DNA of 64,000 nt, taken from the NCBI RefSeq assembly GCF_022430525.1, contig NZ_CP092519.1:1490454-1554453 (forward strand), read 5' to 3'. A program made the position numbers and the translations under genes. The stretch is from Cetobacterium somerae. Lineage in GTDB: Bacteria; Fusobacteriota; Fusobacteriia; Fusobacteriales; Fusobacteriaceae. Below the pieces are notes generated by a model that was not told the origin of the DNA, did not search any database, and was given only the letters and a program-made list of their open reading frames with translations. This document shows, in pieces, positions 54,171-63,447 of the stretch (its first letter is position 1; each line of letters opens with the position of its first letter).

Positions 54171-55340
54171 TTAAGTTTCTAATAAATATAAAAAACCTCC
54201 AATTAATAAAGCTGGAATTACATTATATAAAGTAACTAGTAAAGCTGATTTTTTACTTAAAGCTAACAATGGAAATAAAGCATCCCCATCATTACAAATC
54301 GCATTGGCAACTAGAGCCGAGAAAGGAATACCTCCTGATATATATATAGCGGCTAATAATATTTGAGGTCCACAACCTGGTATTAATCCGATAATGACTG
54401 CCCCGATTACTACTAAAAAACCCTTATTTTCTAAAAATAGTTTTAATCCTTCAACTCCACCTATATATCTTAATAATATCTCATACCCTAAAAATGCCAC
54501 AAAAACCCAACTTACTAAAAATGCCACTTCTTCTGCTGTATGTATTAAAGTTTCTTTTATTGATCCCAATTTACTTTCTGTTTTATCGAAGTTACTACCC
54601 TGTATTCCTTTTCTACTTAATAAGGTATATAAAATACATAAAACTGTTCCTATACTACCACTTATATTCATATATTCAATTATAAAATGATTTTCATGTG
54701 TATGAGCATCTAATAAATGCTCCAAAGCAAAAGGAAAAGAGATTATTACCAAAAGCCAAAATATTTTATACCATATATTATGAGTAATTAAATATACATA
54801 TTTAAAATCTGTTCTTCTATGTAAAACTTTATCAACTATATCTCCTTGTTTATGAGCTATATGTTTGTGATATTTATGTCCACTTTCTTCATTTACATAT
54901 TCCTTCCCTTTTTCCATTTGGTTATTTTTATTTATAACTATGTTTTCACCAATCTTAAAATAATCTATAAATAAACCACAAATTACTCCAGTTATCCCAC
55001 TTATTATTAATACTTTAAAGTATGCAGTTATATCTCCTACAATTAAAATAAAGGCAGCATCTCCCATTGTTGTTATAAAAGCTGCAACTAAGCTTCCAAA
55101 AGTCACTTTTCCTAAAATATACATTGGAACTACAACTATTGCCCCTCCACAACCTGGAACTAACCCTAATAACGCTGAAAAATAAACTTGATTTTTCCTA
55201 TCTTTTTCTAATAACTTTATTATTAGTCCATTAAATTTATAATCTATTAAACCAATTAATAATAAAGATATTGATACAAAAACACCAACTTTATAAAAAA
55301 CCTCTACAGTAACATTATAAAAAAGATAAATCCACTCCAT
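54171..55340 (-). CDS. Putative 10-TM heavy-metal (manganese) exporter, ArsP_2 family
   Basis: The 389-residue membrane protein has two related halves, each with a Gly-Pro-Gly-Cys-Gly motif: 'GLVPGCGGAIVVVPMY' (about 58-73) and 'GLIPGCGPQILLAAIY' (about 318-333), each followed by a 'GDA' segment. This is the pattern of the ArsP_2 / putative manganese transporter family. A His-rich cytoplasmic loop (about 155-172, 'GHKYHKHIAHKQGD') and 'LLDAHTHENHF' suggest metal binding. The substrate is inferred only. It stands alone, with no clear promoter visible. Confidence 0.78.
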   Translation of the reverse strand: MEWIYLFYNVTVEVFYKVGVFVSISLLLIGLIDYKFNGLIIKLLEKDRKNQVYFSALLGLVPGCGGAIVVVPMYILGKVTFGSLVAAFITTMGDAAFILIVGDITAYFKVLIISGITGVICGLFIDYFKIGENIVINKNNQMEKGKEYVNEESGHKYHKHIAHKQGDIVDKVLHRRTDFKYVYLITHNIWYKIFWLLVIISFPFALEHLLDAHTHENHFIIEYMNISGSIGTVLCILYTLLSRKGIQGSNFDKTESKLGSIKETLIHTAEEVAFLVSWVFVAFLGYEILLRYIGGVEGLKLFLENKGFLVVIGAVIIGLIPGCGPQILLAAIYISGGIPFSALVANAICNDGDALFPLLALSKKSALLVTLYNVIPALLIGGFLYLLET

Positions 55341-55415
55341 TCTTTCACCTCGTATTACAAATTCTTATTATCTAATCTTGTTATACTTAGTTTTTCTCTT
55401 ATTCTTTTTTATAAA

Positions 55416-55441
55416 AAAACCAGTGCTCTCACACTGGTTTT
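55416..55441 (-). terminator. Terminator of argS
   Basis: The stem AAAACCAGTG / CACTGGTTTT has a 6-base loop and runs into T residues on the minus strand, 5 bases past the argS stop. Confidence 0.9.
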
Positions 55442-55445
55442 AGTT

Positions 55446-57158
55446 TTACATTCTCTCTAATGTATTTATTCCTAAAAGATTCAACCCTTCTTTCAATACT
55501 GCTGCTGTTCTTTCAGCTAATAACAATCTTGAATATAAAATTTCATCCTCTTGGTTTAATATTGGACATGCATTATAGAAGCTATTGAATTTTTTTGATA
55601 ATTCAAATAAATAATCAGCTATTAAATTTGGTCTGCAACTATCAGCTGCTTTCAATATAACTCCTGGGAATTGTGTTAAATGATGAGCTAAAGTTCTTTC
55701 TGTTTTATCTACAAACTTTATTGTAATCTCCTCTTTAACCTCTTTATTCTGCTCTTTTGCTCTTCTTAATATAGATTTAATTCTTGCATAAGAGTATTGT
55801 AAATATGGTGCTGTATTTCCTTCAAAACTTAGAATTTTATCCCATTCAAAAATAACTGCTGTTTGTCTATTTTGTGATAAATCAGCATATTTTATAGCTC
55901 CAGTTCCTACAACTTCTGCTATGTTATCTTTTTCTTCTTCTGATAATTCTGGATTCTTCTCATTTACAATTTCATAAGCTCTTCTCTTACCTTCATCTAA
56001 AAGTTCCTCTAATCTAATTACATTTCCTTTTCTAGTAGAGAATACACCATCAGCAAATCTCATTATTCCAAACCAAACATGTTGCTTTTCAACATTCCAT
56101 CCTAACATATCTGTAATTCTAAAGAACTGTCTAAAGTGATCCTGCTGTCTTTCATCAGTTACATATATTAATTTATTTACATTATAATTAGCTAATCTAA
56201 ATTTAACAGTTGCTATATCTGAAGTTGCATATAAAAATGCTCCATCTTTCTTTTGAACAATACAAGGATGTAGTTTCTCTTCTTCTGGGAAAAATACAAC
56301 TTTTGCTCCTTGATCTTCAACTGCTATTTTCTTATTTTCTAACTCTTCAACTACTCCTGGCATTAAATCATGATAAAAAGATTCACCATAATATGTATCA
56401 AAGTTTATTCCCATTCTATTATATAACTTTGCATACTCATCTAAAGAAACTTTTATAAACTCTTGCCATAATCTATAATTTTCCTTATCACCATCTTGAA
56501 GTTTTTTTAACTCTTCTCTTGCTTGATCTTCAAGTTCTGGATTTTCCTCACTTTGTCTTGTAAATTCAACATAAACTCTTTCTAACTCCTCAATGGCATT
56601 TTCTTTATAAGCCTCTTGATTAAGCCAGTTTCTGTATCCTATTATCAGTTTTCCAAATTGAGTTCCCCAATCTCCAATGTGGTTGTCTGCCACAACATTA
56701 TAACCTAAATACTTATACATTCTTTTAATTGAATCTCCGATTATAGTTGATCTTAAGTGACCAATATGCATTCTTTTTGCTATATTCGGCGAAGAGTAAT
56801 CTATTATTACATCTCCCTCTATATTAAGTCCTTTAAATTCATAATCCTCTTTTGAAATCTTTTTAACTAAATCTCCTAAATATGAATCTTTTAAAAATAT
56901 ATTTAAAAATCCTGGTCCTGCAATCTCTATTTTATCAATTACACTATTTTCAACTATGTTATTTACAACATTCTCAGCAATAGCTCTTGGATTACCACCA
57001 ATTATTTTAGAATTCATCATAGCAAAATTTGATTGAAAATCTCCAAATTTTTCATTTGTTGCTACAGTTATCTCTATTGGTTTTAAATCTTTATCTGGAT
57101 AAAGATTATTTACTGTTTCTAATAAAATTATTTCTATTTGTTTTTCAATAGTTAACAT
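55446..57158 (-). CDS. argS: Arginyl-tRNA synthetase
   Basis: ArgS (570 residues) is a class I synthetase with the N-terminal Arg-tRNA domain ('SNFAMMNSKIIGGNPRAIAENVV'), the HIGH motif in 'RMHIGHLRSTIIGDS' and a C-terminal DALR domain ('FNSFYNACPIL...RLLLAERTAAVLKEGLNLLGI'). The ATG at 57158 has AAAGGAG 6 bases upstream. Only 23 bases separate the ATG from the T run of the structured RNA's terminator, so the gene has no room for a promoter of its own and probably depends on readthrough. Confidence 0.97.
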   Translation of the reverse strand: MLTIEKQIEIILLETVNNLYPDKDLKPIEITVATNEKFGDFQSNFAMMNSKIIGGNPRAIAENVVNNIVENSVIDKIEIAGPGFLNIFLKDSYLGDLVKKISKEDYEFKGLNIEGDVIIDYSSPNIAKRMHIGHLRSTIIGDSIKRMYKYLGYNVVADNHIGDWGTQFGKLIIGYRNWLNQEAYKENAIEELERVYVEFTRQSEENPELEDQAREELKKLQDGDKENYRLWQEFIKVSLDEYAKLYNRMGINFDTYYGESFYHDLMPGVVEELENKKIAVEDQGAKVVFFPEEEKLHPCIVQKKDGAFLYATSDIATVKFRLANYNVNKLIYVTDERQQDHFRQFFRITDMLGWNVEKQHVWFGIMRFADGVFSTRKGNVIRLEELLDEGKRRAYEIVNEKNPELSEEEKDNIAEVVGTGAIKYADLSQNRQTAVIFEWDKILSFEGNTAPYLQYSYARIKSILRRAKEQNKEVKEEITIKFVDKTERTLAHHLTQFPGVILKAADSCRPNLIADYLFELSKKFNSFYNACPILNQEDEILYSRLLLAERTAAVLKEGLNLLGINTLERM

Positions 57159-57181
57159 TTATTCTCCTTTCATCGTGAAAT

Positions 57182-57411
57182 AAAAAAAAGGACTCGAAAG
57201 TCCTAAAAAGAATAACTCCAGTCTACCGCCTTCCTTACGGTTTTGGTCGCCATTTCTTATAAGTGGTAACCAGATATTATCTATACACAGGGTCCGTGAA
57301 ACAAGGGTTTCCGTGACTTTTCTGAACTATAAATAACAGCGCCAATCCCAATAGCGACCTTAGGCCCAAAACCTCCAGATAATAGCGAGTAGACCAGAAA
57401 TATTTATTCTT
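57182..57411 (-). ncRNA. ssrS: Structured RNA of about 230 nt upstream of argS; 6S RNA candidate
   Basis: This gap holds no ORF but folds as one long imperfect rod on the minus strand. The closing stem pairs AAGAATAA (57404-57411) with TTATTCTT (57208-57215), extended by CTGGTCTAC with GTAGACTGG. A second stem pairs GGTCGCTATT with AATGGCGACC. Then comes a large asymmetric bubble, a stem TTATTTATA/TATAGATAA, and an apical hairpin GAAAC-CCTT-GTTTC. Closing stem, central bubble and terminal stem-loop are the plan of 6S RNA, which mimics an open promoter and binds RNA polymerase. The RNA ends with its own terminator. I see no T-box (AGGGTGG-ACC), RNase P or SRP signature. The 6S identity is an inference; an argS leader is the alternative. 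Confidence 0.55.
57189..57204 (-). terminator. Terminator of the structured RNA
   Basis: The 6-bp stem AGGACT / AGTCCT with TTCG tetraloop is followed by eight T residues on the minus strand. It lies just beyond the closing stem of the RNA and 30 bases before argS. Confidence 0.88.
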
Positions 57412-57417
57412 AAGACA

Positions 57418-57446
57418 ATTATATCACTTCTATATTATTTTTTCAA
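57418..57446 (-). promoter_or_regulatory. Promoter of the structured RNA (and probably argS)
   Basis: TTGAAA (57441-57446) and TATAAT (57418-57423) are spaced by 17 bases on the minus strand. The predicted start falls at about 57411, exactly where the closing stem begins. Confidence 0.9.
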
Positions 57447-57481
57447 TTAAAAAATCCTTATGAATAGTATATTTTTTATAA

Positions 57482-59266
57482 CTAAACTATTTCTGAATTA
57501 TATGTTGAATCTAAATAAAGCTCTTCTAATTGCTTATCATCAACTTTACTTGGTGCTTCTGTCATTAAACATTGACCTTTATTTGTTTTAGGGAATGGGA
57601 TTACATCTCTTATTGATTGCTCTTTTAACATTACCATTAACCATCTATCAATACCAAAAGCTAATCCTCCATGTGGTGGTGCTCCATATTTAAATGCATC
57701 CACAAAGAATCCAAACTTCTCTTGTGCTTCTTCTTTAGATAAACCTAACTTTTCAAATACTTTACTTTGAATTTCAGGATTAAATATTCTTATTGATCCT
57801 CCACCAATTTCAGATCCATTTAATACTAAGTCGTATGAGTTAGTTCTAACTTCATCCATTTCTCCATCTAAGAATAACTGCATATCTTCAGCTTTTATTG
57901 ATGTGAATGGGTGATGTTGAGCCTTATATCTTTGCTCTTCCTCATCATATTCGAACATAGGGAAATCTACTACCCATAAGAATTTAAATTCATCATTATT
58001 AATCAATCCTAATTCTTTTCCTAACTTTAATCTTACAGCCCCTAAAGCTCCATACACAACTTTTGCTCTATCTGCTACAATCATTATTACATCTCCAACT
58101 TTTGCTTCAGTTCTAGCTATGATTGCATTCATCTCTTCTTCAGTAAAGAACTTAGCTATTGGAGAATTAACTCCCTCTTCTGTTAACTTTATCCAAGCCA
58201 TTCCTTTTGCACCAAAATATGTTTTTGCATAATCTTCATATTCAGTTAAAATTTTTCTTGAGAATTGCTCTGCAACTCCTGGAGCTACAACTGCTTTAAC
58301 GATTCCACCAGCTTCTACTGCACTTTTAAAACCTTTGAATCCACAAGTTGCCATTATATCTGTTAAATCTTTTAATTCAACACCAAATCTTGTATCAGGT
58401 TTATCTGAACCAAATCTTTCCATAGCTTCTGCATAAGGCATTCTTGGGAATTCATAATCAGCTGATTCTCCTGTTACATTTTTAAATACTCTTTTAGCTA
58501 ATCCCTCTATCTCATTCATAATATCTTTTTGCTCTATGAAAGACATTTCGATATCTAACTGAGTAAACTCAGGTTGTCTATCAGCTCTTAAATCTTCATC
58601 TCTAAAACATTTAGCAATTTGGAAATATTTTTCTACTCCAGAAATCATTAATAATTGCTTAAATAATTGAGGTGATTGTGGTAAAGCATAGAAATCTCCT
58701 GGATTAATTCTACTTGGAACTAAGAAATCTCTTGCTCCCTCTGGTGTTGACTTTGTTAAAATTGGAGTATCTACGTCTAAGAATCCTTTTTCATCCATAT
58801 AGTTTCTTATTGACATAATCATTTTATGTCTCATTTTTAGATTTCTAGTCATTTGAGATCTTCTTAAATCTAAATATCTATATTTTAATCTTATATTTTC
58901 GCTTAAATTTTCATCTCCAGATATTTGGAATGGTAAAACATCACAGTTATTTAAAACTTCTAAATCTGTTACAAATACCTCAATATCACCAGTAGGAATA
59001 TTAGCATTTTTGCTTTGTCTTTCTTTTACAACACCTACAACTTTTATAACTGATTCATTTTTTAATTTTTGTGCTCTTTCTACAACTGAAACTTCTGCTA
59101 CATCTGTATGGAAAACTATTTGTGTTTTTCCCTCTCTATCTCTTAAATCGATAAATGTTAATCCACCTAAGTCTCTTTTTGTATCAACCCATCCAGATAA
59201 AGTAACTGTTTCACCAATATTTGAAGCTCTTAATTCCCCTAAGTTATGAGTTCTATAATACGTCAT
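57482..59266 (-). CDS. aspS: Aspartyl-tRNA synthetase
   Basis: AspS (594 residues) is the bacterial type with an N-terminal OB-fold anticodon domain ('[26 protein letters not shown]'), class II catalytic motifs ('RYLDLRR', '[20 protein letters not shown]', '[14 protein letters not shown]') and the GAD insertion. It follows hisS by 16 bases. With GatCAB present in the same window, it may also charge tRNA-Asn with Asp for later amidation, but that cannot be told from the sequence here. Confidence 0.97.
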   Translation of the reverse strand: MTYYRTHNLGELRASNIGETVTLSGWVDTKRDLGGLTFIDLRDREGKTQIVFHTDVAEVSVVERAQKLKNESVIKVVGVVKERQSKNANIPTGDIEVFVTDLEVLNNCDVLPFQISGDENLSENIRLKYRYLDLRRSQMTRNLKMRHKMIMSIRNYMDEKGFLDVDTPILTKSTPEGARDFLVPSRINPGDFYALPQSPQLFKQLLMISGVEKYFQIAKCFRDEDLRADRQPEFTQLDIEMSFIEQKDIMNEIEGLAKRVFKNVTGESADYEFPRMPYAEAMERFGSDKPDTRFGVELKDLTDIMATCGFKGFKSAVEAGGIVKAVVAPGVAEQFSRKILTEYEDYAKTYFGAKGMAWIKLTEEGVNSPIAKFFTEEEMNAIIARTEAKVGDVIMIVADRAKVVYGALGAVRLKLGKELGLINNDEFKFLWVVDFPMFEYDEEEQRYKAQHHPFTSIKAEDMQLFLDGEMDEVRTNSYDLVLNGSEIGGGSIRIFNPEIQSKVFEKLGLSKEEAQEKFGFFVDAFKYGAPPHGGLAFGIDRWLMVMLKEQSIRDVIPFPKTNKGQCLMTEAPSKVDDKQLEELYLDSTYNSEIV

Positions 59267-59282
59267 CGCTTTTCTCCTTCTA

Positions 59283-60524
59283 TTATTTTAATATATTTTT
59301 TATATTTTCTATACTTACTTCTTCTTGAGTTCTATTGATGAAATCTTTTAGCATAACAACACCTTTATTCATCTCATCCTCACCTATTATAATAACATTT
59401 TTTGCTCCAACTCTATCAGCTTTTTTCATATGAGCTTTCATTCCTTTTGAAGCATAATCTATTACAACAGATTTTCCAAAAAGTCTTAAATCATTAGCCA
59501 ACTTAAATGCTGAATCCATAGTAGCTTCTCCTAGCCAAGCTATATATACATCTAACTCTCTTTTTGGGAAATCCTCACCTAAAAGCATCATGATTCTTTC
59601 AACTCCTGCTGCAAATCCAAATGCAGGTATCTCTTTATCTCCAAGTTGCTTTAGAAGATTATCATATCTTCCTCCACCTAAAACAGTTCCTTGTGATCCT
59701 AATTTATTTGTTACAATCTCATAAACCGTGCTTGAATAATAATCTAATCCTCTAACTAATCTTGGATCCTCTTTATACTTTACATTAAATAATGTTAAAT
59801 ATTTTTTTACTGTTTCATAGTGTGCTTTTTCTTCTACTGATAAAGAGTCTGTTATAATTGGTGCATCAGCTGTTAACTCTTTACATTTATCTACTTTACA
59901 ATCTAAAACTCTAAGTGGATTTTTCTCCATTCTCATTTTACAATCATCACAAAGCTCTTCTCTCATTGGTTCTAAAAAGTTTAAAAGAGTTTCTCTATAT
60001 CTCTGTCTACTTTCTTTTTCTCCCACAGAATTTATAGTTACTTCTAAATCAGTAACTCCTATTTTACTTAAAAAAGAATATCCCATTGCAATTACTTCTG
60101 CATCTAAAATCGGTGAGCTTTCACCTAAAACTTCTACACCTATTTGATTGAACTCTCTTTGTCTTCCTGCTTGAGGTCTTTCATATCTAAACATAGACCC
60201 TGCATAAAAATATCTTGAAACTTCCTCTTTCGCGTATATCTTATTTTCTAAATAGCATCTTACAACAGCTGCTGTTCCTTCTGGTCTTAAAGTGATACTT
60301 CTTTCTCCTCTATCTTGAAAAGTATACATCTCTTTTTCAACGATATCTGTTCCCTCTCCTACTCCTCTTTTAAAAAGGTCTGTTTCTTCAAATATAGGAG
60401 TTTTTATCATTGAGTATCCATAATTCCCAAAAAACTCTTGAGCTGTCCTCGTTATATAGTCATACTTTATTCCTTCATCTCCAAATATATCTTTAGTTCC
60501 TCTAACCGCTTTAATTAGCTTCAT
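59283..60524 (-). CDS. hisS: Histidyl-tRNA synthetase
   Basis: HisS (413 residues) is class II, with '[14 protein letters not shown]' at the start, motif 2 '[20 protein letters not shown]', and the His-specific '[14 protein letters not shown]' and '[13 protein letters not shown]'. A C-terminal anticodon-binding domain completes it. The hisS-aspS pair is common in Firmicutes. It lies 13 bases after rarA. Confidence 0.97.
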   Translation of the reverse strand: MKLIKAVRGTKDIFGDEGIKYDYITRTAQEFFGNYGYSMIKTPIFEETDLFKRGVGEGTDIVEKEMYTFQDRGERSITLRPEGTAAVVRCYLENKIYAKEEVSRYFYAGSMFRYERPQAGRQREFNQIGVEVLGESSPILDAEVIAMGYSFLSKIGVTDLEVTINSVGEKESRQRYRETLLNFLEPMREELCDDCKMRMEKNPLRVLDCKVDKCKELTADAPIITDSLSVEEKAHYETVKKYLTLFNVKYKEDPRLVRGLDYYSSTVYEIVTNKLGSQGTVLGGGRYDNLLKQLGDKEIPAFGFAAGVERIMMLLGEDFPKRELDVYIAWLGEATMDSAFKLANDLRLFGKSVVIDYASKGMKAHMKKADRVGAKNVIIIGEDEMNKGVVMLKDFINRTQEEVSIENIKNILK

Positions 60525-60537
60525 TTTATCACCTCAA

Positions 60538-61767
60538 TTATTTTAATTTCCATAATTTTTCTAATTTTTCTTCAATTAGTTTTTCGTTTCTATTATTTCC
60601 TGGAATATAATATTTTTTTCTATTTGCTCTATATTTTTGCTCTACAAAATTATTCTCATAATTATGAGGATATTTATATCCTACTGCTCCAGTCCCTATA
60701 TGTATTGGAACAGGTTCTAGATCTCCATTCTCTATATCTTTTAAAGCTTTATCTATTGCCATATAGCTTGAATTGCTTTTTGTTGATATTGCTAAATAAA
60801 TAACTGCCTGAGATAAAATTATCCTTATTTCTGGCATTCCTATTTTTTCACTTGCATTCATAGCACTATTTGCTATTAACATAGCTTCTGGATTAGCCAT
60901 ACCAATGTCTTCACTTGCATGGATAAATATTCTTCTTGCTATATATCGTGGATCCTCTCCACCATGAAGAAGTCTTGCTAACCAATATACTGCTGAGTCT
61001 GGATCGCTTCCTCTTATACTTTTTATCATAGCTGAAATTATATTATATTTATCCTCTTCCTTATGATAAGAGGCTTTTCTTTCTCTGAAAATATCTATTA
61101 TCTCTTCTTTAGAGTATCCCATACAACTATTTTTATATAATTCTAAGTAATTTAAAGCTACTCTACTATCTCCTTGAGAGATATCTAAAATAACATCTCT
61201 AATTTCTTCAGGAAGTTGTAAATTTAATAAATTTTCACCTTTTATTAAAATTTCTCTTATATTATCTCTTGTTAAAGGTTTAAATTCAAAAATTAAACAC
61301 CTTGATAATAGTGCATTATTTAGACTATGATAAGGATTTTCAGTAGTAGCTCCAACTAAAATTAATATTCCTGACTCTGTATAAGACAATAACGCATCTT
61401 GTTGAGTTTTATTAAATCTATGAATTTCATCTAAAAATAAAATTGTTCTTTTCCCATATAACTCTAAATTTCTTTTAGCTTTTTCTACAATCTCTCTTAA
61501 ATCATTTAAACTTGCTACTGTCGCATTTAAAGTCTCAAAATTATAGTTTAACTCTTTAGATATTATTTCACCTAATGAACTTTTTCCAGAGCCTGATGGT
61601 CCATATAAAATCATATTAGATAAAGATTTACCCTCTATTATTTTTCTAAGAACACCATTTTTTCCTAGAAGTTTTTCTTGCCCTTTAAAATCTACAAATT
61701 TCTGAGGCCTTAAACGAGTTGATAGAGGTTTTGCATCTTCAAAATTTCCACCAAATATACTTTGCAT
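60538..61767 (-). CDS. rarA: Replication-associated recombination protein A (MgsA/RarA AAA+ ATPase)
   Basis: RarA (409 residues) acts at stalled forks and gaps. It has 'PLSTRLRPQKFVDFKGQEKLLG', Walker A 'LYGPSGSGKSSLGE', Walker B 'TILFLDEIHRFNKTQQDALL', sensor 1 'VGATTENP', and a C-terminal tetramerisation domain ('GSDPDSAVYWLARLLHGGEDP'). The Walker A has Ser in place of the usual second Pro. It starts 25 bases past the secG terminator. Confidence 0.95.
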   Translation of the reverse strand: MQSIFGGNFEDAKPLSTRLRPQKFVDFKGQEKLLGKNGVLRKIIEGKSLSNMILYGPSGSGKSSLGEIISKELNYNFETLNATVASLNDLREIVEKAKRNLELYGKRTILFLDEIHRFNKTQQDALLSYTESGILILVGATTENPYHSLNNALLSRCLIFEFKPLTRDNIREILIKGENLLNLQLPEEIRDVILDISQGDSRVALNYLELYKNSCMGYSKEEIIDIFRERKASYHKEEDKYNIISAMIKSIRGSDPDSAVYWLARLLHGGEDPRYIARRIFIHASEDIGMANPEAMLIANSAMNASEKIGMPEIRIILSQAVIYLAISTKSNSSYMAIDKALKDIENGDLEPVPIHIGTGAVGYKYPHNYENNFVEQKYRANRKKYYIPGNNRNEKLIEEKLEKLWKLK

Positions 61768-61792
61768 TCAATCACAACCTATTTTTTAAAAT

Positions 61793-61821
61793 AAAAAAGC
61801 GTATTGTGTACCCCAACACGC
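61793..61821 (-). terminator. Terminator between secG and rarA
   Basis: The 8-bp stem GCGTGTTG / CAATACGC (one G-U pair) has a 7-base loop and a T run on the minus strand, 16 bases past the secG stop. Confidence 0.78.
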
Positions 61822-61836
61822 CTTTAACTCTTTTAA

Positions 61837-62061
61837 CTATTTTACTAGATACAGAAGAAGTGCTGAAAGTATGAATAAAAATGCTACTACTTCAGTTGCT
61901 CTGGCTAGTGGTCCTCCATCTTTTGAAACTCCAAATACTGTATTTGAACCTCCCATTCCCATGCTACCTGACATACCATGGCTTCTATCTGGTTGAACAA
62001 GAACTAATATTATTAAAGCTACAGCAAAAATAAATAAAAACAATGTTAAAAGTGTCTCCAT
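61837..62061 (-). CDS. secG: Preprotein translocase subunit SecG
   Basis: SecG (74 residues) is the small SecYEG subunit. It has two TM segments (about 4-22 and 55-73), with 'ALIILVLVQPDRSHGMSGSMGMGGSNTVFG' between them, the typical Gly/Met-rich loop. A GGGAGGAG ribosome site precedes the ATG. It follows phoH by 77 bases. Confidence 0.93.
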   Translation of the reverse strand: METLLTLFLFIFAVALIILVLVQPDRSHGMSGSMGMGGSNTVFGVSKDGGPLARATEVVAFLFILSALLLYLVK

Positions 62062-62138
62062 AACTTTACTCCTCCCAAATTTCGTCTTTTATCTTATACA
62101 TTATTATAATATATATATTGATAAAATAAAAGAAAAAA

Positions 62139-63443
62139 TTATAGAAGTTTTGCTGCTAACTCAGCTAATGCTGAACGTTCACCTTTTTTCAAAGTAACAT
62201 GTCCTACTATACTTTCATTTTTTAATTTTTCTGATAAATATGTAAGCCCATTTGTATCTGAATCTAAATACGGGCTATCTATTTGATCTGGATCTCCTGT
62301 TAATACTATCTTTGTATTTTCTCCTGCTCTTGTTATTATAGTTTTTACTTCGAGAGGAGTTAAGTTTTGTGCTTCGTCTATTATTATATACCCATTAGGA
62401 ATACTTCTACCTCTTATATAGGTAAGAGCTTCTATTTTTAAAAGTCCCATAGTTTGAAGCCCTAAAATTACTTTCTCTCCAGTTTTTTCACCTTTTTCTC
62501 CAGCTAAATAATCTATATTATCATATATAGGCTGCATCCAAGGTCTTAATTTTTCCTCTTCACTTCCTGGCAGATATCCTAAATCTTTTCCCATTGGAAT
62601 TATTGGACGAGCTATAAGTAATCTTTTATATTTACCCCTTTCAACAACTTGTTCTAATCCTGCTGCTATAGCCAATAGAGTTTTTCCAGTTCCAGCTCTT
62701 CCTACTAATGTTACAACTTTTATATTTTCATCCATTAAAAGTTCCATTGCGTATTCTTGCTCATCGTTTCTTGCTCTTGCACCCCAAGCCGATATTTGTC
62801 CTTCTAAATTTCTTCTAATTTTCCCACCTATATATCTTCCAAAAGTTTTTTCTTCTCCACATTTAAATTTAATAAACATATTTTCTGTAAAATGATACTC
62901 TTTTCCTAACTCCCAAACATTTATTTTTCCAGCTTTATCAAATTTGTTATAAATATCTCTTGAAACTTCAATCTCTTCATAACCATCATACAACGTCGTA
63001 TAATCCGTTCTATCTGTTTCATAATCTTGAACTTCTAATCCTAAAGAATCTGCCTTAATTCTCATATTTATATCTTTAGTTATTAAAATTACTTTCATAT
63101 CTGGATTTTTATTTTTAATTCCGAGAGTTGTTGCAATTATCATATTATCCATTGAGTCTTTTTTTAATACTGGTGGTAATAAATTTAAATCACTTTCTAT
63201 CTCTACTCTGAAAAAAATCTTTTTCTCTAGCTCTACACCTTTTGCAATACACCCTTTTTTTCTTATGGTATCAAGCTCTCTAGCTGCTAAACGAGCCTGT
63301 ATTGCTGTCGTACTATTTCTCTTTAAATTATCTATCTCCTCTATTACATATATAGGAACAACAACTTCATTATCTTCAAAACTATAAATACTACGATGGT
63401 CATGTATTAAAACATTAGTGTCTAGAACATAGATTTTTCTCAT
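62139..63443 (-). CDS. phoH: PIN-PhoH family protein (PhoH2-type ATPase/ribonuclease)
   Basis: The 434-residue protein has an N-terminal PIN nuclease domain (about 1-145; 'YVLDTNVLIHD' with Asp8, 'VIEEIDNLKR', 'ILITKDINMRIKA') and a C-terminal PhoH ATPase ('VTLVGRAGTGKTLLAIAAGLEQ', 'IIDEAQNLTPLEVKTIITRAG', 'LTGDPDQID'). Some PIN-PhoH proteins have been shown to unwind and cleave RNA. It starts 4 bases after the ruvA stop, with a GGGGATGAT ribosome site. Confidence 0.93.
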   Translation of the reverse strand: MRKIYVLDTNVLIHDHRSIYSFEDNEVVVPIYVIEEIDNLKRNSTTAIQARLAARELDTIRKKGCIAKGVELEKKIFFRVEIESDLNLLPPVLKKDSMDNMIIATTLGIKNKNPDMKVILITKDINMRIKADSLGLEVQDYETDRTDYTTLYDGYEEIEVSRDIYNKFDKAGKINVWELGKEYHFTENMFIKFKCGEEKTFGRYIGGKIRRNLEGQISAWGARARNDEQEYAMELLMDENIKVVTLVGRAGTGKTLLAIAAGLEQVVERGKYKRLLIARPIIPMGKDLGYLPGSEEEKLRPWMQPIYDNIDYLAGEKGEKTGEKVILGLQTMGLLKIEALTYIRGRSIPNGYIIIDEAQNLTPLEVKTIITRAGENTKIVLTGDPDQIDSPYLDSDTNGLTYLSEKLKNESIVGHVTLKKGERSALAELAAKLL

Positions 63444-63447
63444 AAAA

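Noticed and set aside
57182..57411. T-box leader for argS
   Set aside because: The conserved AGGGTGG-ACC block is absent. A TGGTTACC occurs, but not next to or overlapping the terminator, as an antiterminator would need.
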